Shown here: positions 15,471 through 24,200 of the stretch, piece after piece
Layout of the letters: every line of letters begins with the position of its first letter
How positions within the stretch are numbered: the first letter of the stretch is position 1
Source: a virus
Strand: one strand, 5' to 3'
IMG/VR virus record: IMGVR_UViG_3300037011_000581
Coordinates: 1 to 44,920 of that record
DNA length: 44,920 nucleotides
Position numbers and translations under genes: made by a program
The notes under the pieces: model-generated
The model's database searches: none
Seen by the model: the letters and a program-made list of their open reading frames with translations, nothing else
What the model was told of the DNA's origin: nothing

Positions 15471-15998
15471 ATGAGATTTGTAATTTTCGATATTGATGAT
15501 GTGCTGGTGGACAAGTGGACGTCCACCCCCCGGACCGGCGTGTCTCATACCATCCGGGACATGGCCGCCCAGGGCGCGCGGTTTGCCATCGCCACTAATC
15601 AGGCTGGCGTTTCCTGGCGGGATGCGACCGGTGACCCCAAGTTTCCCAGCGCTGCTGGTGTGGGCCGTCGGATCGCGGCTCTGGCCAAGGAGCTGCCAGA
15701 ACTGGAAGCGGCCTGGTGGTTTGTGTCCATCGGTGGGGATTCTCGTCTGTCCATCGCGCCGGAGCGGTATCGCGTGCTGTCCGCCGGGGTGTCCCGCGCG
15801 GCCCGGCATCTAAAAGTCCGCACGTCGAGCGACCCGGCATGGCGCAAGCCGAATCCCGGCATGCTCCTGGCGGCGTGCGCGGCCATGGGATGCTCGCCGG
15901 AGGATGCCGTTTTCATTGGCGACCTGGGGACAGATCAGGAGGCGGCAGAGGCGGCAGGGATAATGTTTTGTACGCCAGAAGAATTATTTAAGGAGTAA
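15471..15998 (+). CDS. HAD-superfamily phosphatase
   Basis: The 175-residue protein has HAD motif I FDIDDVLVD (D7 nucleophile, D9), motif II ATNQAG, a motif III Lys in WRKPNPG, and motif IV FIGDLGTDQEAAEAAG. The order and spacing fit subfamily IIIA (histidinol-phosphate/heptose-bisphosphate or polynucleotide 3'-phosphatase type). In phages such enzymes commonly act as nucleotide or DNA/RNA-end phosphatases; no kinase domain is fused here. Substrate unknown. Confidence 0.85.
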   Translation: MRFVIFDIDDVLVDKWTSTPRTGVSHTIRDMAAQGARFAIATNQAGVSWRDATGDPKFPSAAGVGRRIAALAKELPELEAAWWFVSIGGDSRLSIAPERYRVLSAGVSRAARHLKVRTSSDPAWRKPNPGMLLAACAAMGCSPEDAVFIGDLGTDQEAAEAAGIMFCTPEELFKE

Positions 15999-16004
15999 CG
16001 CAAC

Positions 16005-16334
16005 ATGGATAGGAATTTGCAGGGGCGCGTGGGGCCGTTCTCCACCCCAACCGGTGGGGAATGTCGAGAGGTGGTCGGGCAGGCGCAGGGATACATCTAC
16101 TTCGCGCCTGGAGCGACTGCTATTGAGCGTGCGACTGGTACGATGGACAATGTGTTCCATTTCGTCTCCAACGGCCACGAGTACACGACGGTTGTGGCCG
16201 TGCGGGGAATGGCGTTCACCATCCGCACAGTCGCCAGGCGTGGGCGATCAGCCCGCGAGGTCGAGTGGGACAATGACGATAGCCCCAGTTGCGACCGAGC
16301 GGCTTACGTGCGCTACGGCGCGGAGGCTATTTGA
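16005..16334 (+). CDS. Hypothetical protein
   Basis: The 109-residue protein starts behind AAGGAG. It appears rich in beta strands (GYIYFAPGATAIERA, VFHFVSNGHEYTTVVAVRGMAFTIRTV) and may form a small barrel. No family is recognised. It overlaps the next gene by one base. Confidence 0.65.
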   Translation: MDRNLQGRVGPFSTPTGGECREVVGQAQGYIYFAPGATAIERATGTMDNVFHFVSNGHEYTTVVAVRGMAFTIRTVARRGRSAREVEWDNDDSPSCDRAAYVRYGAEAI

Positions 16335-16792
16335 TGAAGATGAAATTGCATCGGACTATCGATACCGACGATCTGCCCCTGGCCGTACTGGAGATCGGCC
16401 AGGACGCGATCCTTTTCCCCTGGGAGGATCTTTTGGCTCTGCGCGAATTGGTTGCAGGGATCGATCCAGAGATGGCCCACGACGAGGACATGCCGATCCA
16501 GCGCGCGGATGGGTGGACCGCTTCTGGTTCCACGTTTGGGATTGCGTTGGATCGGGCCGGATCGCGGACGACGCATTGGGACGCCGCTGACTGGGCGGCG
16601 CTGGCGATAGTGCTGTACGTGGGGGAAGATTTGCTTTCTCAGGTCGAGGTGGCTAGATGTGTGGGTAGGCCGCAGCCTCGCGTTGCTGAGGCTATCGCTG
16701 CTGGATCGTTGTTTGCTTTTCAGCGGCCCGATTTTGAGCGACGGCAGTGGTTGATCCCCCGACGAGGGATGATGGAGTGGATAGGAAAATAG
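16334..16792 (+). CDS. Protein with C-terminal excisionase-like helix-turn-helix
   Basis: ATG 16334 overlaps the preceding stop; the longer in-frame reading from 16289 is rejected. The 152-residue protein ends with VARCVGRPQPRVAEAIAAGSLFAFQRPDFERRQWLIPRRGMMEWI. This resembles the MerR/excisionase-type winged HTH found in DNA-binding adaptors ('helix_turn_helix' domain 17 style). The N-terminal 95 residues are unassigned. It may be a transcription regulator or a recombination directionality factor for the integrase at 41280. A terminator follows. Confidence 0.6.
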   Translation: MKMKLHRTIDTDDLPLAVLEIGQDAILFPWEDLLALRELVAGIDPEMAHDEDMPIQRADGWTASGSTFGIALDRAGSRTTHWDAADWAALAIVLYVGEDLLSQVEVARCVGRPQPRVAEAIAAGSLFAFQRPDFERRQWLIPRRGMMEWIGK

Positions 16793-16820
16793 AGTTGAAA
16801 GCGATATCCGGATCCGTCTA

Positions 16821-16846
16821 AACGCCACCCAAGTGGGGTGGCGTTT
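16821..16846 (+). terminator. Terminator hairpin
   Basis: AACGCCACCC and GGGTGGCGTT form a perfect 10-bp stem with loop AAGTG, followed by a short T run (TTTCTC). It abuts site S4 and ends the 15166-16792 operon. Confidence 0.8.
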
Positions 16847-16874
16847 CTCGTCCAATAAGCCCCATTATTTGGCC
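16847..16874 (-). promoter_or_regulatory. Dispersed 28-bp site S4 (reverse orientation)
   Basis: On the minus strand the core is ATAATGGGGCTTAT, with GGCCAA on the left and TGGACGAG on the right. It lies 33 bp upstream of the -35 box at 16908. Confidence 0.85.
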
Positions 16875-16907
16875 TAAAATTGGTCAAAATCCTGAAGGAC
16901 TTGGGTA

Positions 16908-16935
16908 TTGACAAGTAGAAAAAATTTGCTATAAT
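16908..16935 (+). promoter_or_regulatory. Consensus promoter abutting a start codon
   Basis: TTGACA (16908-16913), a 16-bp AT-rich spacer and a perfect TATAAT (16930-16935) are present. The expected transcription start, about 16942, coincides with an ATG, so the mRNA is predicted to be leaderless. Confidence 0.85.
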
Positions 16936-16941
16936 ATGAGC

Positions 16942-17151
16942 ATGGTTACTGTGCAGGTGGGAGAAAAAAAGCAGCAAGTGACCGGTAGAATGGAACTGAT
17001 CATCCTTGGTTTGCTGGATGATCAGGACCGTATTGCGTCTCCCGAAAAGGTGCAGGTTCAATTTGACTGCGCAGGAGATAGCACGGTCAACATGATGATC
17101 ACAGAGCGCCGACCATTGGGTGTAAGTGGCCGGCGTGTTTTGTGTTCGTGA
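16942..17151 (+). CDS. Small protein from a leaderless transcript
   Basis: An in-frame ATG at 16936 is possible but lies before the predicted transcript start; neither ATG has a Shine-Dalgarno. The product has about 69 residues (MVTVQVGEKKQQVTGRMELIILGLLDDQDR...), with strand-helix-strand character and no recognised family. Its own consensus promoter, flanking terminators on both sides and nearby S4 mark it as an independently regulated unit, such as a lysogenically expressed gene. Confidence 0.65.
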   Translation: MVTVQVGEKKQQVTGRMELIILGLLDDQDRIASPEKVQVQFDCAGDSTVNMMITERRPLGVSGRRVLCS

Positions 17152-17201
17152 CGTAGGCGAATAGCAGCGGCCGGTCTGCGCCGGCTGTGGCGTTAGCGTA
17201 A

Positions 17202-17241
17202 AAAGCGCGCCAGCCCTCGATGAGGAGGGCTGGCGCGTTTT
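17202..17241 (+). terminator. Strong bidirectional-type terminator
   Basis: A perfect 13-bp stem, CGCGCCAGCCCTC/GAGGGCTGGCGCG, with loop GATGAG is flanked by AAAA on the left and TTTT on the right, so it can work on both strands. A smaller GCCGG hairpin lies at about 17169-17185. The gap 17152-17272 holds nothing else that I can see. Confidence 0.9.
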
Positions 17242-17272
17242 CGTTAGTCAAATTTCTGTTGGGAGGATTGAA

Positions 17273-17647
17273 ATGGAAGTGTGGAATCAGATCGCAGCTT
17301 TTCTGCTCAAGGTCGTACAGATGCCAGATGTCAAAGCGCTGCTGACTCACATCTGTGTGAACGCGGTCGTGGCGGTGTCGGCGGCGATTGCCCTGAAGGA
17401 TTTCCAGCTCGCAAAGCTGTTCGAGTTCCTTTGGCGCAAGATCCTGCCGCTGGTCGCGGTTTACACGGTGGCGCGGCTGATCGGTGACGCGGCGGACCTG
17501 TCCTGGTTGGCGACGACGACCTTTGTGATGCTCGAGACCACGCTGGTCGCTGATCTGGTGCCAAACCTGCAAAAGCTGGGAATCCCCATCCCAGACCGGG
17601 TCGTGCAGTTCTTCAAGGTCAGTGACGTCAAGGTGATCGGCGGGTAA
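17273..17647 (+). CDS. Holin-like membrane protein
   Basis: ATG 17273 follows GGGAGGA. The 124-residue protein has two to three hydrophobic segments (about residues 24-42, 55-70 and 74-95) between short charged ends, and lies immediately before a coiled-coil membrane protein and an M23 peptidase. That position and topology fit a phage holin that permeabilises the membrane at lysis. Sequence-level family assignment was not possible. Confidence 0.7.
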   Translation: MEVWNQIAAFLLKVVQMPDVKALLTHICVNAVVAVSAAIALKDFQLAKLFEFLWRKILPLVAVYTVARLIGDAADLSWLATTTFVMLETTLVADLVPNLQKLGIPIPDRVVQFFKVSDVKVIGG

Positions 17648-17651
17648 CGCG

Positions 17652-17936
17652 ATGTCATTAGCCGATTTGATCGGACTACTCGGCGGGCTGCTGGGCGGCC
17701 TCGCCGGGGTGGGGGGCCTGATCAGTTCATTGGCAATTCTACGGCGGGCGCGGGCAGAGATTGCGCAGGCTGAGGCGAATGCACGGCGTTCCGATGTCGG
17801 CGCACTGACGGAGACGATTACCACGTTGCAAGGGGAAAATCGCAGGCTACGCGAGCGGTTAGACCAGATCGAGGATCGGATGATCGAGCTGGAGGACGAG
17901 AACGACAAACTGCGGGAAAAGCTGGAGGAACGGTGA
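17652..17936 (+). CDS. Membrane-anchored coiled-coil lysis accessory
   Basis: The 94-residue protein has an N-terminal Gly/Leu-rich membrane segment (about residues 5-28) followed by a long charged coiled coil (about 40-92, ERLDQIEDRMIELEDENDKLREKLEE). The arrangement resembles second holins or spanin-like subunits near endolysins. Its stop shares a base with the start of the peptidase gene. Confidence 0.65.
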   Translation: MSLADLIGLLGGLLGGLAGVGGLISSLAILRRARAEIAQAEANARRSDVGALTETITTLQGENRRLRERLDQIEDRMIELEDENDKLREKLEER

Positions 17937-18658
17937 TGGACTTGCTGATCAGTGACTTGAATGGCGGTGTGGTGGCCGTTATCACAGGGAACCAGCGGGT
18001 TGATGGGCGTGTGATTTCGGTCTCCCCCGTCCAGGGGCATGAGGACGCGGTGGCCTCGTTGATGGCGCTGGCCGGTGACGCTGGCCCGTCGCCGGCGTTC
18101 CTGGTCGTTACCGGTCAGCGGGTGGCAGCGTTCTTTGAGGTTCCATCGTCGGTATGGAATACGCCGGTTCCGGGGCCAGAGGATTGGTACGCGGCGACCT
18201 GGCACGATCCGACGGGAAAGAAAAATGACGGATACGAGCACACCGGCATTGATCTGAATCTGGACAAGGCTCCTTGGGGAGACGTTGACCGGGGGCAGCA
18301 GGTGCTGGCAATCGCCAGCGGGATTGTGCTGGAGACGGGGTACACGGATGCTTACCTGGGGGTGGTGGTGCTGCTGGTCGAGCACGATGGCGCTCCGCTG
18401 TACGTCCGGTACTGGCATCTGGCGCAGGACGCGACGCATCTGGCGCTGCGAGCCGGGCAGCCGGTGGCAGCCGGGCAAGTGATTGGCAGCCTGGGGGATT
18501 ACAAGGGCGGCGACCATTTGCATTTTGATGTGGCGCGGGACATGTTCAGCTCGCGCTCGTGGCTGACACCGGGGATCCGGTGGATTGACCCGATCCCGGT
18601 TCTCAAAGCGCACCTGAATCCTGATCTGGTTGATCAGATGGTCAGCCGGAACCGGTAG
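17936..18658 (+). CDS. M23 (LytM-type) endopeptidase, endolysin
   Basis: ATG 17936 is preferred over GTG 17933. The 240-residue protein has an unassigned N-terminal ~75 residues and a C-terminal LytM domain: HTGIDLNL (first zinc His and Asp, about residues 102-109), RYWHLA (about 160) and DHLHFDV (about 194-200, HxH zinc/catalytic). M23 enzymes cleave peptide cross-links in peptidoglycan. No signal peptide is seen, in keeping with holin-dependent release. Confidence 0.85.
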   Translation: MDLLISDLNGGVVAVITGNQRVDGRVISVSPVQGHEDAVASLMALAGDAGPSPAFLVVTGQRVAAFFEVPSSVWNTPVPGPEDWYAATWHDPTGKKNDGYEHTGIDLNLDKAPWGDVDRGQQVLAIASGIVLETGYTDAYLGVVVLLVEHDGAPLYVRYWHLAQDATHLALRAGQPVAAGQVIGSLGDYKGGDHLHFDVARDMFSSRSWLTPGIRWIDPIPVLKAHLNPDLVDQMVSRNR

Positions 18659-18664
18659 GGCGCG

Positions 18665-18925
18665 ATGTTGGTGCGCCGGACGGGGGCCAGGCGCGGGGGG
18701 TCGCCGACGTGGTACGTGCAGGCGGATGCGGACGTCGAGCGGGAGGCGGTGCGGCGCGGTCTGCTGGCGGAGACTTTTCCCGACGACATTTGGAGGCGCT
18801 ATGTTTTGGGCTGGGGGTACGGGAGCCGTGCGGAAGCAGCGACGGCGCTGGACGTGTTGCAGCCGGTGGTGGCTGAGGCGCTGCGCCAGTTGGCCGGTTT
18901 AGAGCGGCCATTGGAAATCACGTAA
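18665..18925 (+). CDS. Hypothetical protein between lysis and packaging genes
   Basis: The 86-residue protein has a weak ribosome-binding site. It is basic at the N-terminus and helical afterwards (VEREAVRRGLL...RAEAATALDVLQPVVAEALRQL). No family is recognised. The 76-bp gap after it contains nothing evident. Confidence 0.55.
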   Translation: MLVRRTGARRGGSPTWYVQADADVEREAVRRGLLAETFPDDIWRRYVLGWGYGSRAEAATALDVLQPVVAEALRQLAGLERPLEIT

Positions 18926-19001
18926 TCCTTATTTCGCATAGTCGTTGTTTTTCGGCGCGGGATGAATACGGCCTGGAAGAACGAAAGTCGGCGAGTACAA
19001 A

Positions 19002-19715
19002 ATGAGTACAGCGGTTGGGTGGGCAAGTGATGATCTGACGGCGGCGCTGGCGGCGCTGACACCCCAGCAGGCGCGGGGGGTGGTGCGGATTGTGGTCAAT
19101 GACCTGGCCGGGTTGCCGTTCGAGTCGCTGTTTTCGGGGCCGGACAAGATGTGCTCGCGGGCGACGTACCACGGGCGCAAGGCCGGCGAGGGCTGGAAAC
19201 ACAAGGATGCGTTTCAAGCAGCGGTTTCGCTGGCCCGGCGGGATTATCGCCGGTTCGTTCTCGAGGAGAGTACGACGGATGCGCTGGTGACGTTGGCGCA
19301 GACGGCGCCAGAGGCGGCGCAGGCGCTCCGCCAGCAGGTGGTCGGCGATCCGTCGGCGCTGGCGGCGCTGGAGGTGGCGTTGCAGGCGCAGGAGGCCGGG
19401 CTGCGGATCAATGCGGCGCTGCGATTGGGGGAGACGGGGTTGCCCCAGGCCGGGCGGGCGCTGGCGGCGGCGCTGGTGCGGGAACGGGACGAGACGGTCA
19501 AACAGGCGCTTGTCGAGGCGCTGGGGAAGGTGGCGGGATGGGTTGACGGAGACCGGCGGGCGGCGGCGTTTGGGGTGCTCGACCGGGCGGCGGGAAAGAC
19601 GGCCAGCAAGCAGGTGGTCCAGTCCGTCTCTCTCGACGAGGTGAGTGACGATGATCTCGGGGCAATCGAAGGCGTATTGCGAGCGCAAGCTGCGGGCAGC
19701 CGCCCGGCGCAATAG
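19002..19715 (+). CDS. Putative small terminase subunit
   Basis: The 237-residue protein overlaps the large terminase gene by 65 bp. The N-terminal 90 residues carry helices that could bind DNA (LTPQQARGVVRIVVNDL). Residues about 100-200 form Ala/Leu-rich helical repeats of HEAT type (VKQALVEALGKVAGWVDGDRRAAAFGVLDRA). Position immediately before the terminase ATPase is the main argument for TerS; sequence similarity alone does not prove it. Confidence 0.55.
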   Translation: MSTAVGWASDDLTAALAALTPQQARGVVRIVVNDLAGLPFESLFSGPDKMCSRATYHGRKAGEGWKHKDAFQAAVSLARRDYRRFVLEESTTDALVTLAQTAPEAAQALRQQVVGDPSALAALEVALQAQEAGLRINAALRLGETGLPQAGRALAAALVRERDETVKQALVEALGKVAGWVDGDRRAAAFGVLDRAAGKTASKQVVQSVSLDEVSDDDLGAIEGVLRAQAAGSRPAQ

Positions 19716-21180
19716 CGCGATTTTCGCCAAAGTTTGGCGACAGGGGGTAGGGCCAGGGGCGCATCAGTACGATATGGCGCGGCGGGTGGACGACGAGTCC
19801 ATCAAGTTTCAAGGGGACTTTTGGCCGCGCGACCACGGCAAGAGCGAGATTTTTTGCATCGCGTACCCGCTACGGCGGATATGCGAGGACCCTAACATTA
19901 GAATACTGATCGTCCAGAAGACGGCGGGCGAGGCGGAAAAGACGCTCCAGGTGATCAAGGCGGAGTTGGAGCGGAATGCCTCTCTCAAAAAGTATTACGC
20001 GCCACACTGGTCGCGGTTGGTTGGACAGGAGGATATTTCCAACGCGACGGGGGTGGTAGAACGGGAGGGACGCCGTGAGGGGGCCTGGCAGCAGCGGAGG
20101 ATTTACGTCAAGCGGACGCGCCGGGGGAAGGACCCGACGGTTGAGGCGGTGGGAGTCGGGGGGGCGATCACCGGCGGTCACTTTGACGTGATCATCCTCG
20201 ACGACGTGGAGGACGACGAGAACACGCGGACGCCAGAACGGTTGGCGAGCCTCCGGCAGTGGTTCGCGGGGACGGTGATGCAGCTGCGGGAGCCGCACAC
20301 CAAAATCATTGTGGTGGGGACGCTCAAGACTGCACAGCAGGACATTTACAACACGATCCTGGGAAACCCGGTGTGGAACTGCCAGGTGGTCAGCGCGATT
20401 ATCAGTCCGGCGCTGGATGAGATTGAGTACGAGCCGGTCTATGATGAGCGGCGGACGCTGATCGGGGTGGTGGTCAAGACGGCGGCCGTTGAGGTGCTGT
20501 GGCCGCAGCGGTGGCCCATCGAGGCGCTGCTGTTCGAGATGCTGGCCAGCATCCGCTCGATCTGGATTCGGGAGAAGTTGAACGATCTCCGGGCGCTGGC
20601 CGGGAAGATTTTCAAGCGGTCTTGGTTCCGCTATTTCGATGACGTCACCGATCTGGAACGGATCATCCAGGTTTGGGATACGGCCTGGGATGAGAAGAAG
20701 GAAGCGGACTGGAGCGTCTGCACGACGCTTGGAATAAAGGCCGGACTGATCTATTTGCTGGACGTGTTCCGGGAAAAGTTGGAGACGCCGGCGCTGCTGA
20801 AGGCGGTCGTTGAGCAGTACAGGCGGTGGAAGCCGGTCGAGATCGTCGTCGAGGATTGCGCGAGCGGACGGGCGATCCTACAGGTACTAAAGCGCGAGAC
20901 GGGGCTGCCGCTCGTTGCGGTGTCGCCAGGCGGGAAAGACAAGACGACGCGAGGCCGAGCGATCACACCATACTATGAGAGCGGGCGGGTGCTGCATCGG
21001 GCTGGCGCTCCGTGGTTGGCTCAGGCTGAGGACGAGTTGACGATGTTCCCGGACGGCGCCAACGATGACTTTGACGACACGATGTTTTATGGGGTTCTGC
21101 GGCTGGTGCTGGGCAGTGGGGAGGAGGTCGCGGTCTCTGCGCCAGCGAAAGTGACGCTGGTAACGGGGCTGTTTGACTGA
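19651..21180 (+). CDS. terL: Terminase large subunit
   Basis: The start is ATG 19651 behind GAGGTGAG; GTG 19645 is in frame but less likely. The 509-residue protein has the ATPase P-loop variant WPRDHGKSE (about residues 59-67), a Walker B motif VIILDDVEDDE (about 181-191) and coupling motif IIVVGTLK. The RNase H-fold nuclease has Asp residues in VWDTAWDEKKEADWS (about 341-355), VEDCASG and DDFDDT near the end. It packages DNA into proheads and cuts concatemers. It is the phage hallmark gene of the window. Confidence 0.93.
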   Translation: MISGQSKAYCERKLRAAARRNSAIFAKVWRQGVGPGAHQYDMARRVDDESIKFQGDFWPRDHGKSEIFCIAYPLRRICEDPNIRILIVQKTAGEAEKTLQVIKAELERNASLKKYYAPHWSRLVGQEDISNATGVVEREGRREGAWQQRRIYVKRTRRGKDPTVEAVGVGGAITGGHFDVIILDDVEDDENTRTPERLASLRQWFAGTVMQLREPHTKIIVVGTLKTAQQDIYNTILGNPVWNCQVVSAIISPALDEIEYEPVYDERRTLIGVVVKTAAVEVLWPQRWPIEALLFEMLASIRSIWIREKLNDLRALAGKIFKRSWFRYFDDVTDLERIIQVWDTAWDEKKEADWSVCTTLGIKAGLIYLLDVFREKLETPALLKAVVEQYRRWKPVEIVVEDCASGRAILQVLKRETGLPLVAVSPGGKDKTTRGRAITPYYESGRVLHRAGAPWLAQAEDELTMFPDGANDDFDDTMFYGVLRLVLGSGEEVAVSAPAKVTLVTGLFD

Positions 21181-21188
21181 TCAGCGCA

Positions 21189-21216
21189 GGCTCAATAATG
21201 CGTCTTATGGGACGAG
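21189..21216 (+). promoter_or_regulatory. Dispersed 28-bp site S5
   Basis: The core is ATAATGCGTCTTAT with GGCTCA and GGGACGAG arms, a near-consensus copy. It ends 12 bp before the ATG at 21229 of the capsid polyprotein. Confidence 0.88.
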
Positions 21217-21228
21217 ATTGGAGGGGAT

Positions 21229-24200
21229 ATGGCAGTAAAGGTGAACAATAAAAAGTTCTCCCAGACGGCCTGGGGGGACGTTGACAAGGCGGCGCTGGGG
21301 AGTCGGCTGGCCGAGTTGTACGCCGCCGGGGGTGTGTCGCGGGCGGTGATCCGCGAGGTCTATGGCTATGTGCCAGATGATGCGTTCGGGACGGACGGGG
21401 CAGGCAAACCGACGTTTGCCTACAGCAAGGCGTTCGGGGCGCACCACGAGTTGAGCGGCAACGCGGTGGTCGTGAACCGGGGCGGCGTGCAGGCGCTGGC
21501 CGGGGCGCTGGCCGGGGCGCGGGCAGAGCCGAATTTGGACGCGGCGGCGATGGGAAAGGCGAAGGCGCACGCCCGGAAACACTATCGAGCGATGGGCGAC
21601 GAGGAGATGCCGGACGGGATTCGGGAGAGTCTGCGCCAGGTCGGGCGTGGAAAGGCGTTGGTCGAGGTAAAGGGGTCGTATGGCTATCTGATCGCTCAAG
21701 TGAGGTCCGCTTTCAGGAAGCAGTTTCCTTTTTACCCAGATTGGGATTCGTATTGGGTGTTGGGGGACGAGGTTTTTGACACGTATGTAATTGTGACCAG
21801 CGATGATCTCCCACAGGATGAGTATTACTATGTAACCTATGAATCCGATGGCACTGGTAGTTACACTTTTGCGAACCGCGACCAGTGGGAGGTTGTCGAA
21901 TTGGCGTACAATCCTGCGACGAGTATGGCGGAGTCGCGGAGGTCACCAAAGGGGAAGCGGTTTGTCGAACAGAGCGGGGCCGTAACGCTATTGACCGAGT
22001 CCGCAGAAGATGGACGGCGGCGGATTCGGGCGGTGGGGATCACGGCGGACGTGGTGAACGGGAACGGTAGGCGCTATCCTGCTGCGGTGCTGCGTGCGGC
22101 GGTCGAGCAGGCCAAGACCCATCTGCACGAGTCGCTTGGGCAGGGACGGTACATGTTGCTCGGTGAGGCGGAGCATCCCGACCACAAGCCAACCAGGCGT
22201 CCAAGTCTAACGGAGACGGTCGTTTGTTGGGACGAGTTGGATTTCGATGACCGACAAGTTCTTTTGGAAGGAACGATTATCGAAACCAGCAAGGGGAAGG
22301 ACATCCTGGCGCTGATGGAGGGCGGCGTGATGCCGGGCACGAGCCAGCGCGGATATGGAGAATCGCGGCTCGAAGGGAAGGGGGACGGTCGGGTAGAGGT
22401 GATTACCGACCTGGTGATCACAGGGTACGATTTGGTGCTCGAACCCAGTGACGCCTCAGCAGGTGTGACCTATTTTGAATCACAGGAGGATCAATCTATG
22501 AACCCGGAAGATGTTCTGCGGGTGTTGCAAGAAAGCGGCTTTTTCGACCAGTTGACGGGGACGGTGCGGAAGCAGGTCGAGGAGGCGATGGCTGGGCGCG
22601 ATGCGGCGCTGAAGGAATCCGCGCTGCGCTCGGCGCTCGGGATCGGGCCGGAGGCAGACATTACTGAGGCGGTGCTGCGGCTGGCGCAGCAACGCGGGCA
22701 GCCGGCGGCCGGCGGCGATCTGGACCGCTCGCTGCGCGAGAGCCTGGGGCTGGCCGATACGGACAATCTGTCCGAGGCGCTCAAGGCCAAGCTGACCCGG
22801 GCGCGGGAACTGGAGGAGGCGGAGCAGGAACGGGCGACGGCGGCCTACGTCGAGGCGCAGGTGGCCACGATCAAGTACCCAGACTGGCTGAAGAAGCAGT
22901 TTGGCGAGGCTGTGCTGGCCGCCAAGCCGCGCGGCGAGGAAGCGGCCAAGCGGGTGCTGGTCGAGAAGCGCCGGGAGTATGACGCGATCATGGCCGGGCT
23001 GGAACTGGCGTCGCGGGGGATGCCGGGAATGCGGATGCTCGGCTCGGTGCTGGAGAGCGAGACCGGGACGCCCGAGTTCGCGCGGGCCAGTCACATGCTG
23101 ACCGAGGCGATGGTCAACGCGGGCCGCGCGCCGGCGCGCAAGTGGAACAGGCAACTGGTGGACATGAGCCCGGGCGAGCGGTTGGCCAAGAAGGTGCTGG
23201 AGCGGTTCGACGAGTTGTACGGCAACTATTTGCTCCAAGAGTCGGCGCTGGTCGAGGCGGAGCAGGTCAGCGACCTGAATTTGCCGTATTCGGTGGCCCG
23301 CGCGGTGATCGCGGAGGCGGTGCCCAACCTGGTGGCCGCGAGCATCTTTGATGTGACCACGACGGATCAAGCGCCGTCGCGGCTGTACTATGAGGTCTAT
23401 GCCGGCGAGTCTGGCAGCACGGCCACGGTGACGAACGAAGCGGTCACGCTGACGGCGCTCGATACCTGGTATGCTTTGGCCAACAAGCGTCAGCAGCCCG
23501 GGACGGTCGTTGTGAAGGACACCACGCTGGTCACGACCTACGTCGAGGGCGATGACTATGCCATTGACTATGCCAACGGTCAGGTGCGCGGTATCACCGG
23601 CGGCGGCATCACGGCGGGAGACGTGGTCAAGGTGACGTATACCTACGACGCTGTGCGGAAGGGGGAACTGGCGGCCATCGAACGTGCCAAGCTGACGCTG
23701 GCCTACAAGACGTTGGAGATTCTCGCCGACCGTCTGGCCACCGAGATCAGCACCGAGGTCGTGGTGTTCTCGCGGTCGCAGTTGAGTTGGGACGCGACGG
23801 GGCGGACGTTGGCCGGACTGGTGCGCAAGATCCAGGAGATCATTGACAGGGGCATGTTGTACATGGGCCTGGGGGTGGCGCTGTCGGTGGCAAATAACAG
23901 TGGCGGGACGTGGTCCGCCACGCCCGGCGGAACAGCCACCTACGATGAGAACCTGGACATTCTGTTCCGCTACGTCGGGGTAGCCAAGGTCAAGGTCGCC
24001 AACCGGTACTATGAGCCGACGTTTATCCTATGCTCCGTGACCAATGGCGACTTGGTCTCGAACAGCAAACAGTTTTCGGCCGCGGGAATGCGTCCCGACA
24101 TGGACATTAATGCGGCTGGCTTTGTCGGGCGGGTGAAGGGCTTGCCGGTGTTCCAGTCCACCTTGTTCACCGACGAGTTCATCCTGGTGGGCAATCGGGA

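Noticed and set aside
17099-18613. 504-codon open frame on the minus strand across the lysis genes
   Set aside because: It spans a strong terminator and three well-supported + strand genes and has no recognisable domain.
22480-23370. 296-codon minus-strand frame opposite the scaffold
   Set aside because: Low-complexity Arg/Gln/His-rich shadow of the capsid polyprotein.
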